A DNA stretch of 41,924 nt, from contig NZ_JAESDH010000034.1 in the NCBI RefSeq assembly GCF_019249295.1, forward strand, positions 1 through 41,924, written 5' to 3'. The notes under the pieces are model-generated. The model made no database searches. It was not told where the DNA came from and worked only from the letters and a program-made list of their open reading frames with translations. A program made the translations under genes and the position numbers. Origin of the DNA: Alteromonas antoniana. GTDB taxonomy: Bacteria > Pseudomonadota > Gammaproteobacteria > Enterobacterales > Alteromonadaceae. Shown piece after piece: positions 1-7,846 of this stretch; the first letter of the stretch is position 1; every line of letters begins with the position of its first letter.

Positions 1-100
1 AGTCAGTTTATGATTATGTACAGTGACCGTGTATCACTATGATAAATAGCCACTTACACAGAAAATTTCACAGTCTCTGCAATGCAGCATTACCGCATAA

Positions 101-1216
101 TTACATCAGCTCGAAATCCAGTTGAACGACAAGCTCTTTTGCCACAACCGGCTTGCCATTTTCAAATTTCGGGGCATACCGCCACTGCTCCAGTGCTTTC
201 AGGCCCTCATTGGCAAACAACGCGCCGCCTCTGCTCTCAAGTACTGTGATATTTTCAACAAACCCGTATTCGCTAATATCAAAACTCAGCCTGACCCACC
301 CTTCTTTGCCGCGGCGGGCATAACTCATTGGATACTCTGGGTTCTTACGGTATAACGGCTCTTGCTCCTGATTGGGATCCCACGGCGACATTTTCCCTAT
401 TGCGATACAATGTTTGGTTGCCCGCTCAGATTCGCCGCGACTTTCCAGTAACGACACCAGCTTCGCGTGCGACGCCAGCGCGTAAGGGTGAGAAAATGCA
501 ACCCGACTATCCAGGATCTCTGCCACTTCTTCGTAACGGTCAATAGCATGGCTGTCTTTATCGTTAAGCTCATAGATCCGCGCCTGTAAAAACTTCGCTT
601 CCACAGTACGCACATCTTCACTGCCCCAGGTCGCTTCTATCAGTTCGACACCGCGCCTGGCAAAGCTGTTCATCTCCACCGCACGAAGCGGGATGTTACC
701 GGTTTTGCTAATGGTCATCATCGCTTCGTGATAAAGTGCCGCCCGCTGCTTATCCTGCAGGGTCTGATTGTCTTCCAGCGCGTCCAACAGGTTGTCGAAG
801 TATTTGTCTACCTGGTTTATCTCATCTATTTTGACGTGATGTGGCATGGCGTTGTAGTAGGTGATAACGCTCAGTGCCAGCTGGATCATTTGTTCAGCGT
901 CCTCACCGTACAAGCTCTCATAGTTATCATACACGTCATCATAAACAGACAGCGCCTGCTCATGGTGTTTGTTGATAGCAAGCATATTTGCGTAGGTGTA
1001 CCTGAGCATGGCCGCGTTTTCGCTTTCCTTGCCAAACTTATTCTCTCCCAGCGTCAGTGCTTTCTCTGAGAGACGCAGCGCCTGGGTGATTTCATTATTT
1101 GCATTAGCCTGTTGAAATTGCCGGTATACGTCAGAAAATGAAGTACTGCTTTCTGATGCCAGTACACCAGCGCTAAGAAATGTTGCTGCCAGCACGCCCG
1201 AAACTGCAAATCGCAT
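101..1216 (-). CDS. TonB C-terminal domain protein with TPR-like N-terminal region
   Basis: The product is a periplasmic protein of 371 residues from the chosen start. Residues 1-20 form a cleavable-looking signal peptide (MRFAVSGVLAATFLSAGVLA). A long helical, TPR-like region follows. The last 80 residues or so match the TonB C-terminal fold: RRGKEGWVRLSFDISEYGFV, then ALEQWRYAPKF and a terminal beta strand. The ATG at 1216 is preferred over the longer frame opening at 1276 because AAGGA lies just upstream and the signal peptide then begins correctly. Unlike classical TonB there is no N-terminal membrane anchor and no Pro-rich spacer, so it probably does not act as an ordinary energy transducer. 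It stands alone, separated from the TonB operon at 2625-7667. Family call confident; role unknown. Confidence 0.8.
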   Translation of the reverse strand: MRFAVSGVLAATFLSAGVLASESSTSFSDVYRQFQQANANNEITQALRLSEKALTLGENKFGKESENAAMLRYTYANMLAINKHHEQALSVYDDVYDNYESLYGEDAEQMIQLALSVITYYNAMPHHVKIDEINQVDKYFDNLLDALEDNQTLQDKQRAALYHEAMMTISKTGNIPLRAVEMNSFARRGVELIEATWGSEDVRTVEAKFLQARIYELNDKDSHAIDRYEEVAEILDSRVAFSHPYALASHAKLVSLLESRGESERATKHCIAIGKMSPWDPNQEQEPLYRKNPEYPMSYARRGKEGWVRLSFDISEYGFVENITVLESRGGALFANEGLKALEQWRYAPKFENGKPVVAKELVVQLDFELM

Positions 1217-1501
1217 AGTAAAATCCTTTTTTGTATTTGTTTTATGCATGCTAAGAGAAACGCTCAATGTATGCAAACAGGGAGCTCATTCGAGACAGAC
1301 AGGATCAAATCCAATAGCCGTGCCACCAGACTCACGGCAACAATGCGTACGCCTAACCTTAAGAAACGAAAGAAAAAAAACGAGAAAGGTTAAAAACATG
1401 AGCCAACGTAAAGTCTGGCTTTACAAAACCCGTTTACAAGACTGGCGAGATTATCGCGTTATCACTCTAAAAAAAGCGAGTCTATGCGCTGTGCTGTGGC
1501 A

Positions 1502-2347
1502 TTAGTCTTGTGGCCCAAATTGCTCCTGCAAAAATAGCCTGATGCGTTGTCTGTCTGACTCAGGCAACTTGTGCCTGGCGAGCAAGTCGGCGAGCTCTCC
1601 AGTCAAAACGAAACCAGCCATTGCCTCATTAAATAGACGCACTCTTTTATCGTTACCCGTTAGCGCCTTGCCAAAAATCATATACATATTTTGCGTGGCA
1701 ATCGCAGGCTCAATAAACTGAATCGTGGCAGACGCAGGGTTTGCTGTCAGTTTTGGATGGTGTCGTAACCAATGCTCCCCAACTTGTCTGGTCCCGGCAA
1801 CGAGATCTACTCTATCGCCCTGAAGCATGTAAAGGCTTGTCACCAAATCCACGGTGTGAGTAAATGATAAACCGGGGTGGTCCTCAACCCCTTCGACCAC
1901 CACATATTCTTCCCCTTTGGCAATGATATAGTTCTTGAGATTATCGAGTTGAAGTGGTTTTTCCAGTCTCAAACTACGCTTTCCGAAAAATCCGGTTTCA
2001 GTCTGCCCAATGGCATTACCGTAATAATAATTCTGTTCGCGCTGTGCGGTTCGATAAGCTCCCATTGCCGCTACCGCACTGCCACTCGCTGTGAGCCTCA
2101 TTGCTCTTGACCAGGCGACATACTCAATGGTCACATCTATTCCTTGTTTGCGCAGTGCAAGCACAACAAGCTCGTGCACCCAGCCGTTATCTGCCATCTC
2201 AGGAGAAAAATAAGGAGGAAAAGGTTCTGTAACAATGCGCCAGGGTAGCTTCGATGCGTGAATGGCCGGAGACATTAATAAAAGCACCAGCATCAAAAGT
2301 TTAAGCATGAGGGGGCGGAGTTGTGAGTATTTTTTAAAAACAGGCAT
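1502..2347 (-). CDS. Periplasmic substrate-binding protein, SBP_bac_3-like
   Basis: The product has 281 residues with a hydrophobic N-terminal signal (roughly residues 12-31, ending SPAIHA). The mature part resembles the amino-acid-type periplasmic binding proteins common in Alteromonadales: WRIVTEPFPPYFSPE near the start, WSRAMRLTASG in the middle, and a C-terminal helix. No ABC permease or ATPase gene is adjacent, so it may act as a stand-alone sensor or binding protein rather than a transporter component. Neither the first ATG nor the internal ATG at 2308 has a convincing ribosome site, so the start is uncertain. The ligand cannot be read from the sequence. Confidence 0.75.
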   Translation of the reverse strand: MPVFKKYSQLRPLMLKLLMLVLLLMSPAIHASKLPWRIVTEPFPPYFSPEMADNGWVHELVVLALRKQGIDVTIEYVAWSRAMRLTASGSAVAAMGAYRTAQREQNYYYGNAIGQTETGFFGKRSLRLEKPLQLDNLKNYIIAKGEEYVVVEGVEDHPGLSFTHTVDLVTSLYMLQGDRVDLVAGTRQVGEHWLRHHPKLTANPASATIQFIEPAIATQNMYMIFGKALTGNDKRVRLFNEAMAGFVLTGELADLLARHKLPESDRQRIRLFLQEQFGPQD

Positions 2348-2556
2348 TCAGAGTAAAGTGAGACCCAGATGTAGTCAACTTATACAGAGGATGCGCGTCG
2401 TATCTGACGCTATTGTAAAATATAGCGCAGGTATGAATCTTCCCTCTTTGCATCTGTGTCAGTTTGCCCATACCCGGAAAACTCCTGCATGATGACTGTC
2501 TCTGGCTTTGTCATTTCGCAGAACGTACAACCCCTGAATACAGCCCTATAACCCGC

Positions 2557-2585
2557 CGTGCCTGCTGTGATATACAGCAGGCACG
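2557..2585 (-). terminator. Strong hairpin after the TonB operon
   Basis: A perfect 12-bp inverted repeat (CGTGCCTGCTGT with its complement, 5-base loop) lies about 40 bases beyond the stop of the TPR gene at 2625. It has no T tract on the minus strand, so it is a candidate for transcript-end stabilisation or factor-dependent termination rather than a textbook intrinsic terminator. Confidence 0.5.
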
Positions 2586-2624
2586 CATTAACTTAACTAA
2601 CCTTTTCGACTGCGCGCTAATCAG

Positions 2625-3956
2625 CTAGTCTGCGTCGAGTTCGGCTGCAAGACGCTCTGCAGATTGCTTCTCGGAAGAGACAAACTGCTTCCATTGCTGC
2701 GCCATCGCCCGGCTTTTCTGATGTTTTTCTGCTTCTGCCAGCTCGTTGAGTGCAAGCGCATACTGCCCCTGATTATACAGCGCCATACCTTTCACCAGAT
2801 AGACCAGTCCCGGATTACGCAGATCACCTTTCTCAATCGCGCGTTCGGCTGAGGCAATAGCTTCTTCCCAGCGCTCTTCATTAAGCAGGATCTGCGCGAC
2901 CTGTGCATCCAGTTCACCATCGTCAGACAGCTCAGCGGCCTGCATCATCACCGGAATCGCCTTATCCTGCTCTTTGGCCAGTGACCAGCTTTGGCCAAGA
3001 AACTTCAGGTTGCGCAGGTTTTCTTCCAGCACTCCGTCTTTCATTGCCTGCTCCATCAACAGCGCGCCTTTGTAAGGTGCCCGGTGATAGTAGTAAAGCT
3101 GTGCAAGATTGAAGATGTCCGCTGCGCTCTCAACATACCCTTGCTGATAAGCGGCTTCCATAATGGCAAGTTGTTTACGCTCTTCACCCAGCTCACCGAA
3201 CATCCCGGCCAGCTGCGTCCAGTACTTAGGTTCGTTAAAGAGCTTCACCAGCTTCACCAGAACATCTTTTACCTTTTCAGGTTGCTTGAGTTCGTAGTAC
3301 ACCGCACGCTGAAGAATCAACCAGCCTTCATCGGGAATCATCCCTTCGGCTTCATGTTCACGTACTGCCTGAGAAATCCAGTCTGCGGCTTTCTCGTACT
3401 CTTTATTCTGGTAGTAAGCCTGCGCTTTCAACACCTTGTTCTTCGGGGGGATCGCGCCGTCGTGAAGCCCTTCCCAACGGTCAAGAAACTGAATGGTTTT
3501 GGCAAAGTTACCCTGCATCAGGTGCAACTGCGCCAGCGAGAACAGCGTGGTCATTTCGAACTTTTCCGGGATAGGCTGTTGATCGACCACTTTCTCGAAG
3601 GAGTCCAGCGCCTTGTCGTACTGCTCGTCGTTGTAATAAATGAAGCCGAAAAAGTTATACATCATGGCTTTTTCGTAGCTATTCATTGAGTCTGACTTAT
3701 CTTCAACCTCTTTCAGAATTGAGATAGCTTCATCAACATTACCCGCATCATCGGCTTCGGCTTGTGCTCGCGCAAGTTGCTCGTATACCTTTGAGCGCAA
3801 CGTTGGCACCCGGCGGGTTTTCTTCTCACTCGCCTTTTGCTCCTGCGCCTGCACCTGGCCCGATACCAGCACTATCGAGCCTGCCGACATCAGCGTCAGG
3901 GTGGACAATGCCAATGCGCTGAAGAGTGATTTTACTGTCATCTTCTTCATACTCAT
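2625..3956 (-). CDS. TPR-repeat periplasmic protein of the TonB2-type operon
   Basis: The product has 443 residues with a signal peptide (about residues 1-37, ending SGQVQA). It is followed by tetratricopeptide-like helical repeats over most of its length, for example YEKAMMYNFFGFIYYNDEQY and YDKALDSFEKVV around residues 95-125. It closes the operon. Its ATG overlaps the tonB stop by one base (TAATG), which indicates translational coupling. Such TPR proteins recur at the end of ttpC-exbB-exbD-tonB clusters in Vibrio, Shewanella and Alteromonas. A role as a periplasmic scaffold for the TonB complex is an inference. A second in-frame ATG at 3950 is an alternative start. Confidence 0.85.
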   Translation of the reverse strand: MSMKKMTVKSLFSALALSTLTLMSAGSIVLVSGQVQAQEQKASEKKTRRVPTLRSKVYEQLARAQAEADDAGNVDEAISILKEVEDKSDSMNSYEKAMMYNFFGFIYYNDEQYDKALDSFEKVVDQQPIPEKFEMTTLFSLAQLHLMQGNFAKTIQFLDRWEGLHDGAIPPKNKVLKAQAYYQNKEYEKAADWISQAVREHEAEGMIPDEGWLILQRAVYYELKQPEKVKDVLVKLVKLFNEPKYWTQLAGMFGELGEERKQLAIMEAAYQQGYVESAADIFNLAQLYYYHRAPYKGALLMEQAMKDGVLEENLRNLKFLGQSWSLAKEQDKAIPVMMQAAELSDDGELDAQVAQILLNEERWEEAIASAERAIEKGDLRNPGLVYLVKGMALYNQGQYALALNELAEAEKHQKSRAMAQQWKQFVSSEKQSAERLAAELDAD

Positions 3957-4564
3957 TACCCGTCTATCTGGAAGGTGATACGGTTTTGTACGCCCGACAC
4001 TTCGGTCGCTTCACCATTAACAACCCGTGGCTTGTATTTGAACTTCATGGCAGCATCGATGGCAGCCTGTTCAAAAATCCCTTCCGGGTTCGCCTCTACT
4101 ACGATGGGGTCGCGAACCGCACCTTGCCTGGTTACCGTAAACTCAACAATAACAAAGCCTTCGATACCACGCTGAAGTGCACGGCGAGGGTACACCGGCG
4201 CTACTTTCACGATAGGCAGATATTCGCCATCACCGGATTCCAGCGCAAGACCACCATCCAGTGATATCTCGTCACCCACGTCAGCCGCGAAGTCCATACC
4301 TGAACCTTCGGCATTCGGTGTAGGCGAGTCCATTTGCGGCTGTTCCATTTGTGGTGGTTGCTGGTCTGGCTTTGGTGGCTTTTTGGGCTTACGGTCTTTT
4401 TTCTCGACCAGCTCTTCCTCTTTCACCCGGACAAAGTCCAGCACGCTTCCCTGCGGCGGCTCGGTCAGCGCACTTCCACCCATCTTAATCAGCGATGACA
4501 TCAGGAAGAACAAACCCAGCGTTATGCCCAGAGAAACGATAAATGCAATGATAAATCGTGGCAT
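3956..4564 (-). CDS. tonB: TonB energy transducer (TonB2 type)
   Basis: The product has 202 residues: a single N-terminal membrane anchor (about residues 5-27), a charged and proline-rich periplasmic linker (about residues 50-85, KPKKPPKPDQQPPQMEQPQM), and a C-terminal TonB domain (about residues 110-202) with YPRRALQRGIEGFVIVEFTV. It is the short TonB2 class. It would carry proton-motive energy from the ExbB/ExbD complex to outer-membrane receptors, most plausibly the receptor encoded at 7847-10495. The start lies 3 bases after the exbD stop and the stop overlaps the TPR gene start, so it sits tightly within the operon. Confidence 0.93.
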   Translation of the reverse strand: MPRFIIAFIVSLGITLGLFFLMSSLIKMGGSALTEPPQGSVLDFVRVKEEELVEKKDRKPKKPPKPDQQPPQMEQPQMDSPTPNAEGSGMDFAADVGDEISLDGGLALESGDGEYLPIVKVAPVYPRRALQRGIEGFVIVEFTVTRQGAVRDPIVVEANPEGIFEQAAIDAAMKFKYKPRVVNGEATEVSGVQNRITFQIDG

Positions 4565-4567
4565 GGC

Positions 4568-4975
4568 TTATGGCTCTTGCGCGGCAATGGAAACGTCGTA
4601 AACCCCGGCGGCACGCGATGCATCCATCACCTTAATCAGGGTTTCCGTGGTGGCCTTCTTATCTGCCTGAATCACGACCGTACCCTGCGGGTTTTCGGCG
4701 TGCAGACGCTCAATATTGGCCTGGACTGCTCGAACGTCTATGCGACGTTTATTGATCCAGATTTCACCGGTATCAGAAATCGCAATCAGGATGTTCGCAC
4801 GGTCTTTTTTCACCGCTGTGGCGGCTTCGGGACGGTTTACATCAATACCTGCCTCTTTCACAAACGACGCGGTGACGATAAAGAAGATCAGCATGATAAA
4901 TACAACGTCCAGCATCGGCGTCATATCGATGTTTGCTTCTTCTTCATCTACCAGGTTTTGAAAATGCTGCTTCAT
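4568..4975 (-). CDS. exbD: ExbD, proton-channel subunit of the TonB complex
   Basis: The product has 135 residues: a short cytoplasmic N-terminus, one membrane helix (about residues 20-42, MLDVVFIMLIFFIVTASFV) and a periplasmic domain. The aspartate in NIDMTPMLDVVFI corresponds to the conserved membrane aspartate needed for proton coupling in ExbD/TolR. It lies between exbB (31-base gap) and tonB (3-base gap). Confidence 0.94.
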   Translation of the reverse strand: MKQHFQNLVDEEEANIDMTPMLDVVFIMLIFFIVTASFVKEAGIDVNRPEAATAVKKDRANILIAISDTGEIWINKRRIDVRAVQANIERLHAENPQGTVVIQADKKATTETLIKVMDASRAAGVYDVSIAAQEP

Positions 4976-5006
4976 ATTAAAATCCTTACCTTAACGCCAT
5001 CTGGCA

Positions 5007-5528
5007 TTAACGTTTAATTACCAATGCATCCTCAAGATGCGTGCGTTCTGATTTCACTGTACGGTTCAGCCAGGTTGCGGCAAATACGCCAGACAACGCG
5101 CCAACCATACCGGCCATGGTGGGGATAGTGGCTTTAGACACCCCGGAGGCCATCGAACGGGCATTACCAGAACCGGAAATTGCCATAACGTCGAACACTT
5201 CAATCATGCCGGTTACGGTTCCCATCAGACCCAGTAGTGGACACAGTGCCACCAGCGCCTGAATGATCGGGATACTGCCATTTAGCTTCATCGTAAGCTG
5301 TGAAATCGTTTTCTGACGTACCTGTGATGCAATCCAGGAGGAGCGATCATCGCGGGCATTCCACGTGTTGATCGCGTCTTTCTTTGCCTGTTTATGCCAA
5401 ATCAGCAGGTACATCGCACGCTCGAGGATCAAAAGCCACATGACGAATATCAGCACGCCGATGGCCAGGAGAACCTGACCTCCGGACTCGGTGAAATCGC
5501 GAATTGCTTCCAAAAACTCGATAGTCAT
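5007..5528 (-). CDS. exbB: ExbB, proton-channel subunit of the TonB complex
   Basis: The product has 173 residues of the MotA/TolQ/ExbB family. There is an N-terminal membrane helix (about residues 17-38) and two more near residues 90-115 and 130-155. The conserved core reads PLLGLMGTVTGMIEVFDVMA, followed by SKATIPTMAGMVGALSGV. It is the short ExbB2-type channel protein and is paired with the longer TtpC-like paralogue immediately upstream (2-base gap). The two together with ExbD would form the inner-membrane motor. Confidence 0.93.
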   Translation of the reverse strand: MTIEFLEAIRDFTESGGQVLLAIGVLIFVMWLLILERAMYLLIWHKQAKKDAINTWNARDDRSSWIASQVRQKTISQLTMKLNGSIPIIQALVALCPLLGLMGTVTGMIEVFDVMAISGSGNARSMASGVSKATIPTMAGMVGALSGVFAATWLNRTVKSERTHLEDALVIKR

Positions 5529-5530
5529 GA

Positions 5531-6901
5531 TTAGCTCCGCTCTGCGCGCTCAGCGATAACGCCTGAAGCCTGCTCCTGAAGAATGTAAACGATGTTCTTG
5601 CTACGCGTATTCAGCATGGCGTATAGCAGCGTCATCGGAATCGCAACCACCAGACCCAGTACCGTCGTTACCAGTGCGGTAGAGATACCGCCAGCCATCA
5701 GTTTCGGGTCGCCGGTACCAAACAGGGTAATCGCCTGGAAGGTGTTAATCATACCGGTTACCGTACCTAACAGACCCATCAGCGGTGCTACCACAGAGAT
5801 GATCTTGATAATAGTCAGGTTGCGGCTCAGCTTCGGCACTTCACCCAGAATCGCTTCGGTCAGATGAAGCTCCAGAGCCTCAACATCGGCATTCGGATGC
5901 TCATCACGTACTTTCAGCACGCGGCCAAGCGGGTTAGTGGTTTTGATTTCTTTTGATTTCAGCTGCTTGTTCACCTTGGTACGGATAATTGTCAGCGTAA
6001 TCAGACGCTCGATTGCCAACAGCAGACCAAACGCGCCGACGATGAGGATGATGTACCCTACCGTTCCACCTTGTTCTACACGCTCTTGTAAGTTAGGTGC
6101 CTGTACCAGCAGACCCAGGATAGAGCCGCCAGTCGGGTCGATACCAAACTCAACCAGTTCACCGCTTGACGCCTGCAGTTCTGCAGCCGAGTCCATGTAG
6201 CGGTCAGCAGGCTGACGAACCAGTTCCGATACCGTACCGGTTACGCCGTTGTACTCCAGATACTTACCATCGGAAACCAACGCGAACGGGCCTACACGAA
6301 CCACTTCTTTGGCAACCTTCTCGCCACCGGCTTCAACCACGGGTGTCTCGAACTTAGTCACTTTGCCTGATTCGGTCATTTCGCGCTGGATTTCAAACCA
6401 TACACGCTCGATTTCTTCGATAGACGCCAGTTTAGAGCTAGAGCCCATGTCCTGTGCCATCTGATCCAGGAAGTCTGAACGCCCCGGGATTTGTGCAGAA
6501 ATCATTGAATTGTAGAATTTGTTCTTGGTGTCGCCAGCGACTTGCTGAAGCACGCCAAACAGTTCTTTAAGTGATCCTAAGCGGTTATCCAGGGCACCGT
6601 TTAAGTCAGCCAGTTTGAATTCGTTTTCTTCAAACTGAGTTTCCAGCCTTTCAGACTGCGCCAGCAGGTTGTTGCGCGTCTGACGCGCTTCTTCCAGCAT
6701 GCGATCCTGTTCGGCGCGCTGCTGCATGAAGTCCTGCTCACGTTGTTTGTTTTGCTCAGACTGCGCGAACTGACCTTCTTCCAGTTGCTTCAATAACGCG
6801 TCTAAGTCCAGGGCACGGTCATTTTGCGCCATTGCGCTTACGCTGATGCTTAGGGCAGCCAGACCAACAGCGATTCGTTTTACAGTGTTAAACATATCCA
6901 T
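5531..6901 (-). CDS. ttpC: TtpC-like long ExbB/MotA/TolQ-family protein
   Basis: The product has about 456 residues. It starts with a signal peptide (ending SVSAMA). A periplasmic coiled-coil segment rich in Q, E and R follows (about residues 30-115). The C-terminal half carries a MotA/TolQ/ExbB channel domain with a membrane helix near VGYIILIVGAFGLLLAI and the core APLMGLLGTVTGMINTFQAI. This layout matches TtpC, the extra component required by TonB2 systems in Vibrio. The ATG at 6901 follows AGAGG by three bases; a TTG at 6904 and an ATG at 6895 are alternatives, the latter with better spacing. It begins 7 bases after the DUF3450 stop. Confidence 0.88.
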   Translation of the reverse strand: MDMFNTVKRIAVGLAALSISVSAMAQNDRALDLDALLKQLEEGQFAQSEQNKQREQDFMQQRAEQDRMLEEARQTRNNLLAQSERLETQFEENEFKLADLNGALDNRLGSLKELFGVLQQVAGDTKNKFYNSMISAQIPGRSDFLDQMAQDMGSSSKLASIEEIERVWFEIQREMTESGKVTKFETPVVEAGGEKVAKEVVRVGPFALVSDGKYLEYNGVTGTVSELVRQPADRYMDSAAELQASSGELVEFGIDPTGGSILGLLVQAPNLQERVEQGGTVGYIILIVGAFGLLLAIERLITLTIIRTKVNKQLKSKEIKTTNPLGRVLKVRDEHPNADVEALELHLTEAILGEVPKLSRNLTIIKIISVVAPLMGLLGTVTGMINTFQAITLFGTGDPKLMAGGISTALVTTVLGLVVAIPMTLLYAMLNTRSKNIVYILQEQASGVIAERAERS

Positions 6902-6908
6902 CAACCTC

Positions 6909-7667
6909 TTAGTCTGTGATTGCCACTGGCAGCATTAACATATCCGGCGCAAGTTGTTTCTTGGCCATGCGCAGACCTTTTGTAATCTGGGTGCGGTAGC
7001 TGCTGTCCAGCTCTTCCCACTGACGGGTCTGCTTGTTCCACACGCCTTGTTCGCTGGCGTCACGAGTTTGATAAATCAGTGCGGTACGACCTAACCGTAA
7101 AAACTCTACGTCACGCTCCTGACCGTCGATACTGTGGATGCCGCTGTAGGCTTCCATGGTGCGGCCATAGTCCATCTCAACCTGGTAAGCCTCCATCACA
7201 CGACGGAACTTTTCAGAGGTGGCTACATCGGCGCGGTCCATCATGGCTTTTAAGTCGGCGATGCGGTTAGCGCGCTCTTCGGCCAGAAAGGGTACGTCCA
7301 GCTCTACGAACTGCTCAAGGCCGGTAATCATGCGGATCATCAGCGGTGTGATTTGACGCTCTACCACAGACACTTCATCAATCGCGGCGTTGAGGTCTGC
7401 CATTTCCTGGTTCTGGTTGTCTATCTGCTTTTGCAGCTGAGCGTTATAAACTTCCAGACCTTCAATCTCTTTGTTCAACGTTTTGAATTGCTGAAGTTTC
7501 GAACCAATCTGATCGGTAATGTTGTTGATTTTTTCCTGCGACTTCGCGGCAGATTCATTAATCTTTGCAGCTTCATCGACAACGGGTTTTAAGACTTCAT
7601 CGTCTTGTGCCATAACAGGTGTCGCTACCAGCGCACCGGCTATCAGCAACGAGTTGAAAAGCTTCAT
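6909..7667 (-). CDS. DUF3450 periplasmic coiled-coil protein, first gene of the TonB operon
   Basis: The product has 252 residues with a signal peptide (MKLFNSLLIAGALVATPVMA) and a predicted coiled coil at about residues 30-95 (KINNITDQIGSKLQQFKTLN, then further heptad-like residues). It fits DUF3450, which is found beside ttpC-exbB-exbD-tonB in marine gammaproteobacteria. The ATG at 7667 is chosen over the frame opening at 7715 because it begins the signal peptide and has TAAGG upstream. It heads a six-gene operon preceded by a Pho-box-like site. Its biochemical role is not established; an adaptor between the motor and the cell wall or TonB is an inference. Confidence 0.85.
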   Translation of the reverse strand: MKLFNSLLIAGALVATPVMAQDDEVLKPVVDEAAKINESAAKSQEKINNITDQIGSKLQQFKTLNKEIEGLEVYNAQLQKQIDNQNQEMADLNAAIDEVSVVERQITPLMIRMITGLEQFVELDVPFLAEERANRIADLKAMMDRADVATSEKFRRVMEAYQVEMDYGRTMEAYSGIHSIDGQERDVEFLRLGRTALIYQTRDASEQGVWNKQTRQWEELDSSYRTQITKGLRMAKKQLAPDMLMLPVAITD

Positions 7668-7742
7668 ACATTCAAACCTTACTGTTAAAAGAAATCGGGA
7701 TACCCGACCTATCAAATTCTGCGCGTAGGATAGGAGTTTTCT

Positions 7743-7760
7743 GTGACAGTTTTATTACAT
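7743..7760 (-). promoter_or_regulatory. Pho box upstream of the DUF3450-TonB operon
   Basis: Read on the minus strand, the site is ATGTAAT-AAAA-CTGTCAC: two 7-base half-sites with an 11-base period, as in the PhoB consensus CTGTCAT-N4-CTGTCAT. It points toward the operon and ends 76 bases before the ATG at 7667. A 17-base segment (7741-7757) is identical to one upstream of phoB. PhoB control is a strong inference from this match. Confidence 0.75.
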
Positions 7761-7801
7761 GGTTGTCATAAAACACGGCGCAAAACACCCCGTAACCCCA
7801 T

Positions 7802-7830
7802 AAAAAAAGGGCCGCGTAGCGCGGCCCTTT
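7802..7830 (-). terminator. Intrinsic terminator of the TonB-dependent receptor gene
   Basis: An 11-bp perfect stem (AAAGGGCCGCG with its complement, 3-base loop) is followed on the minus strand by a run of T (plus-strand A at 7802-7808). It lies 16 bases after the receptor stop codon, so the receptor and the DUF3450-TonB operon are separate transcripts. A shorter A/T run on the other side could allow bidirectional use. Confidence 0.9.
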
Positions 7831-7846
7831 AAAAAGTAAAATTTAT

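Noticed and set aside
1398..1505. A 35-residue plus-strand frame (MSQRKVWLYKTRLQDW...) with AAAGG upstream
   Set aside because: Too short to judge, ends on top of the opposite gene stop and has no recognisable features; kept out of the annotation.
2991..3689. A 232-codon plus-strand open frame
   Set aside because: It is antisense to the TPR gene, has implausible His/Phe/Leu-rich composition and no ribosome site.
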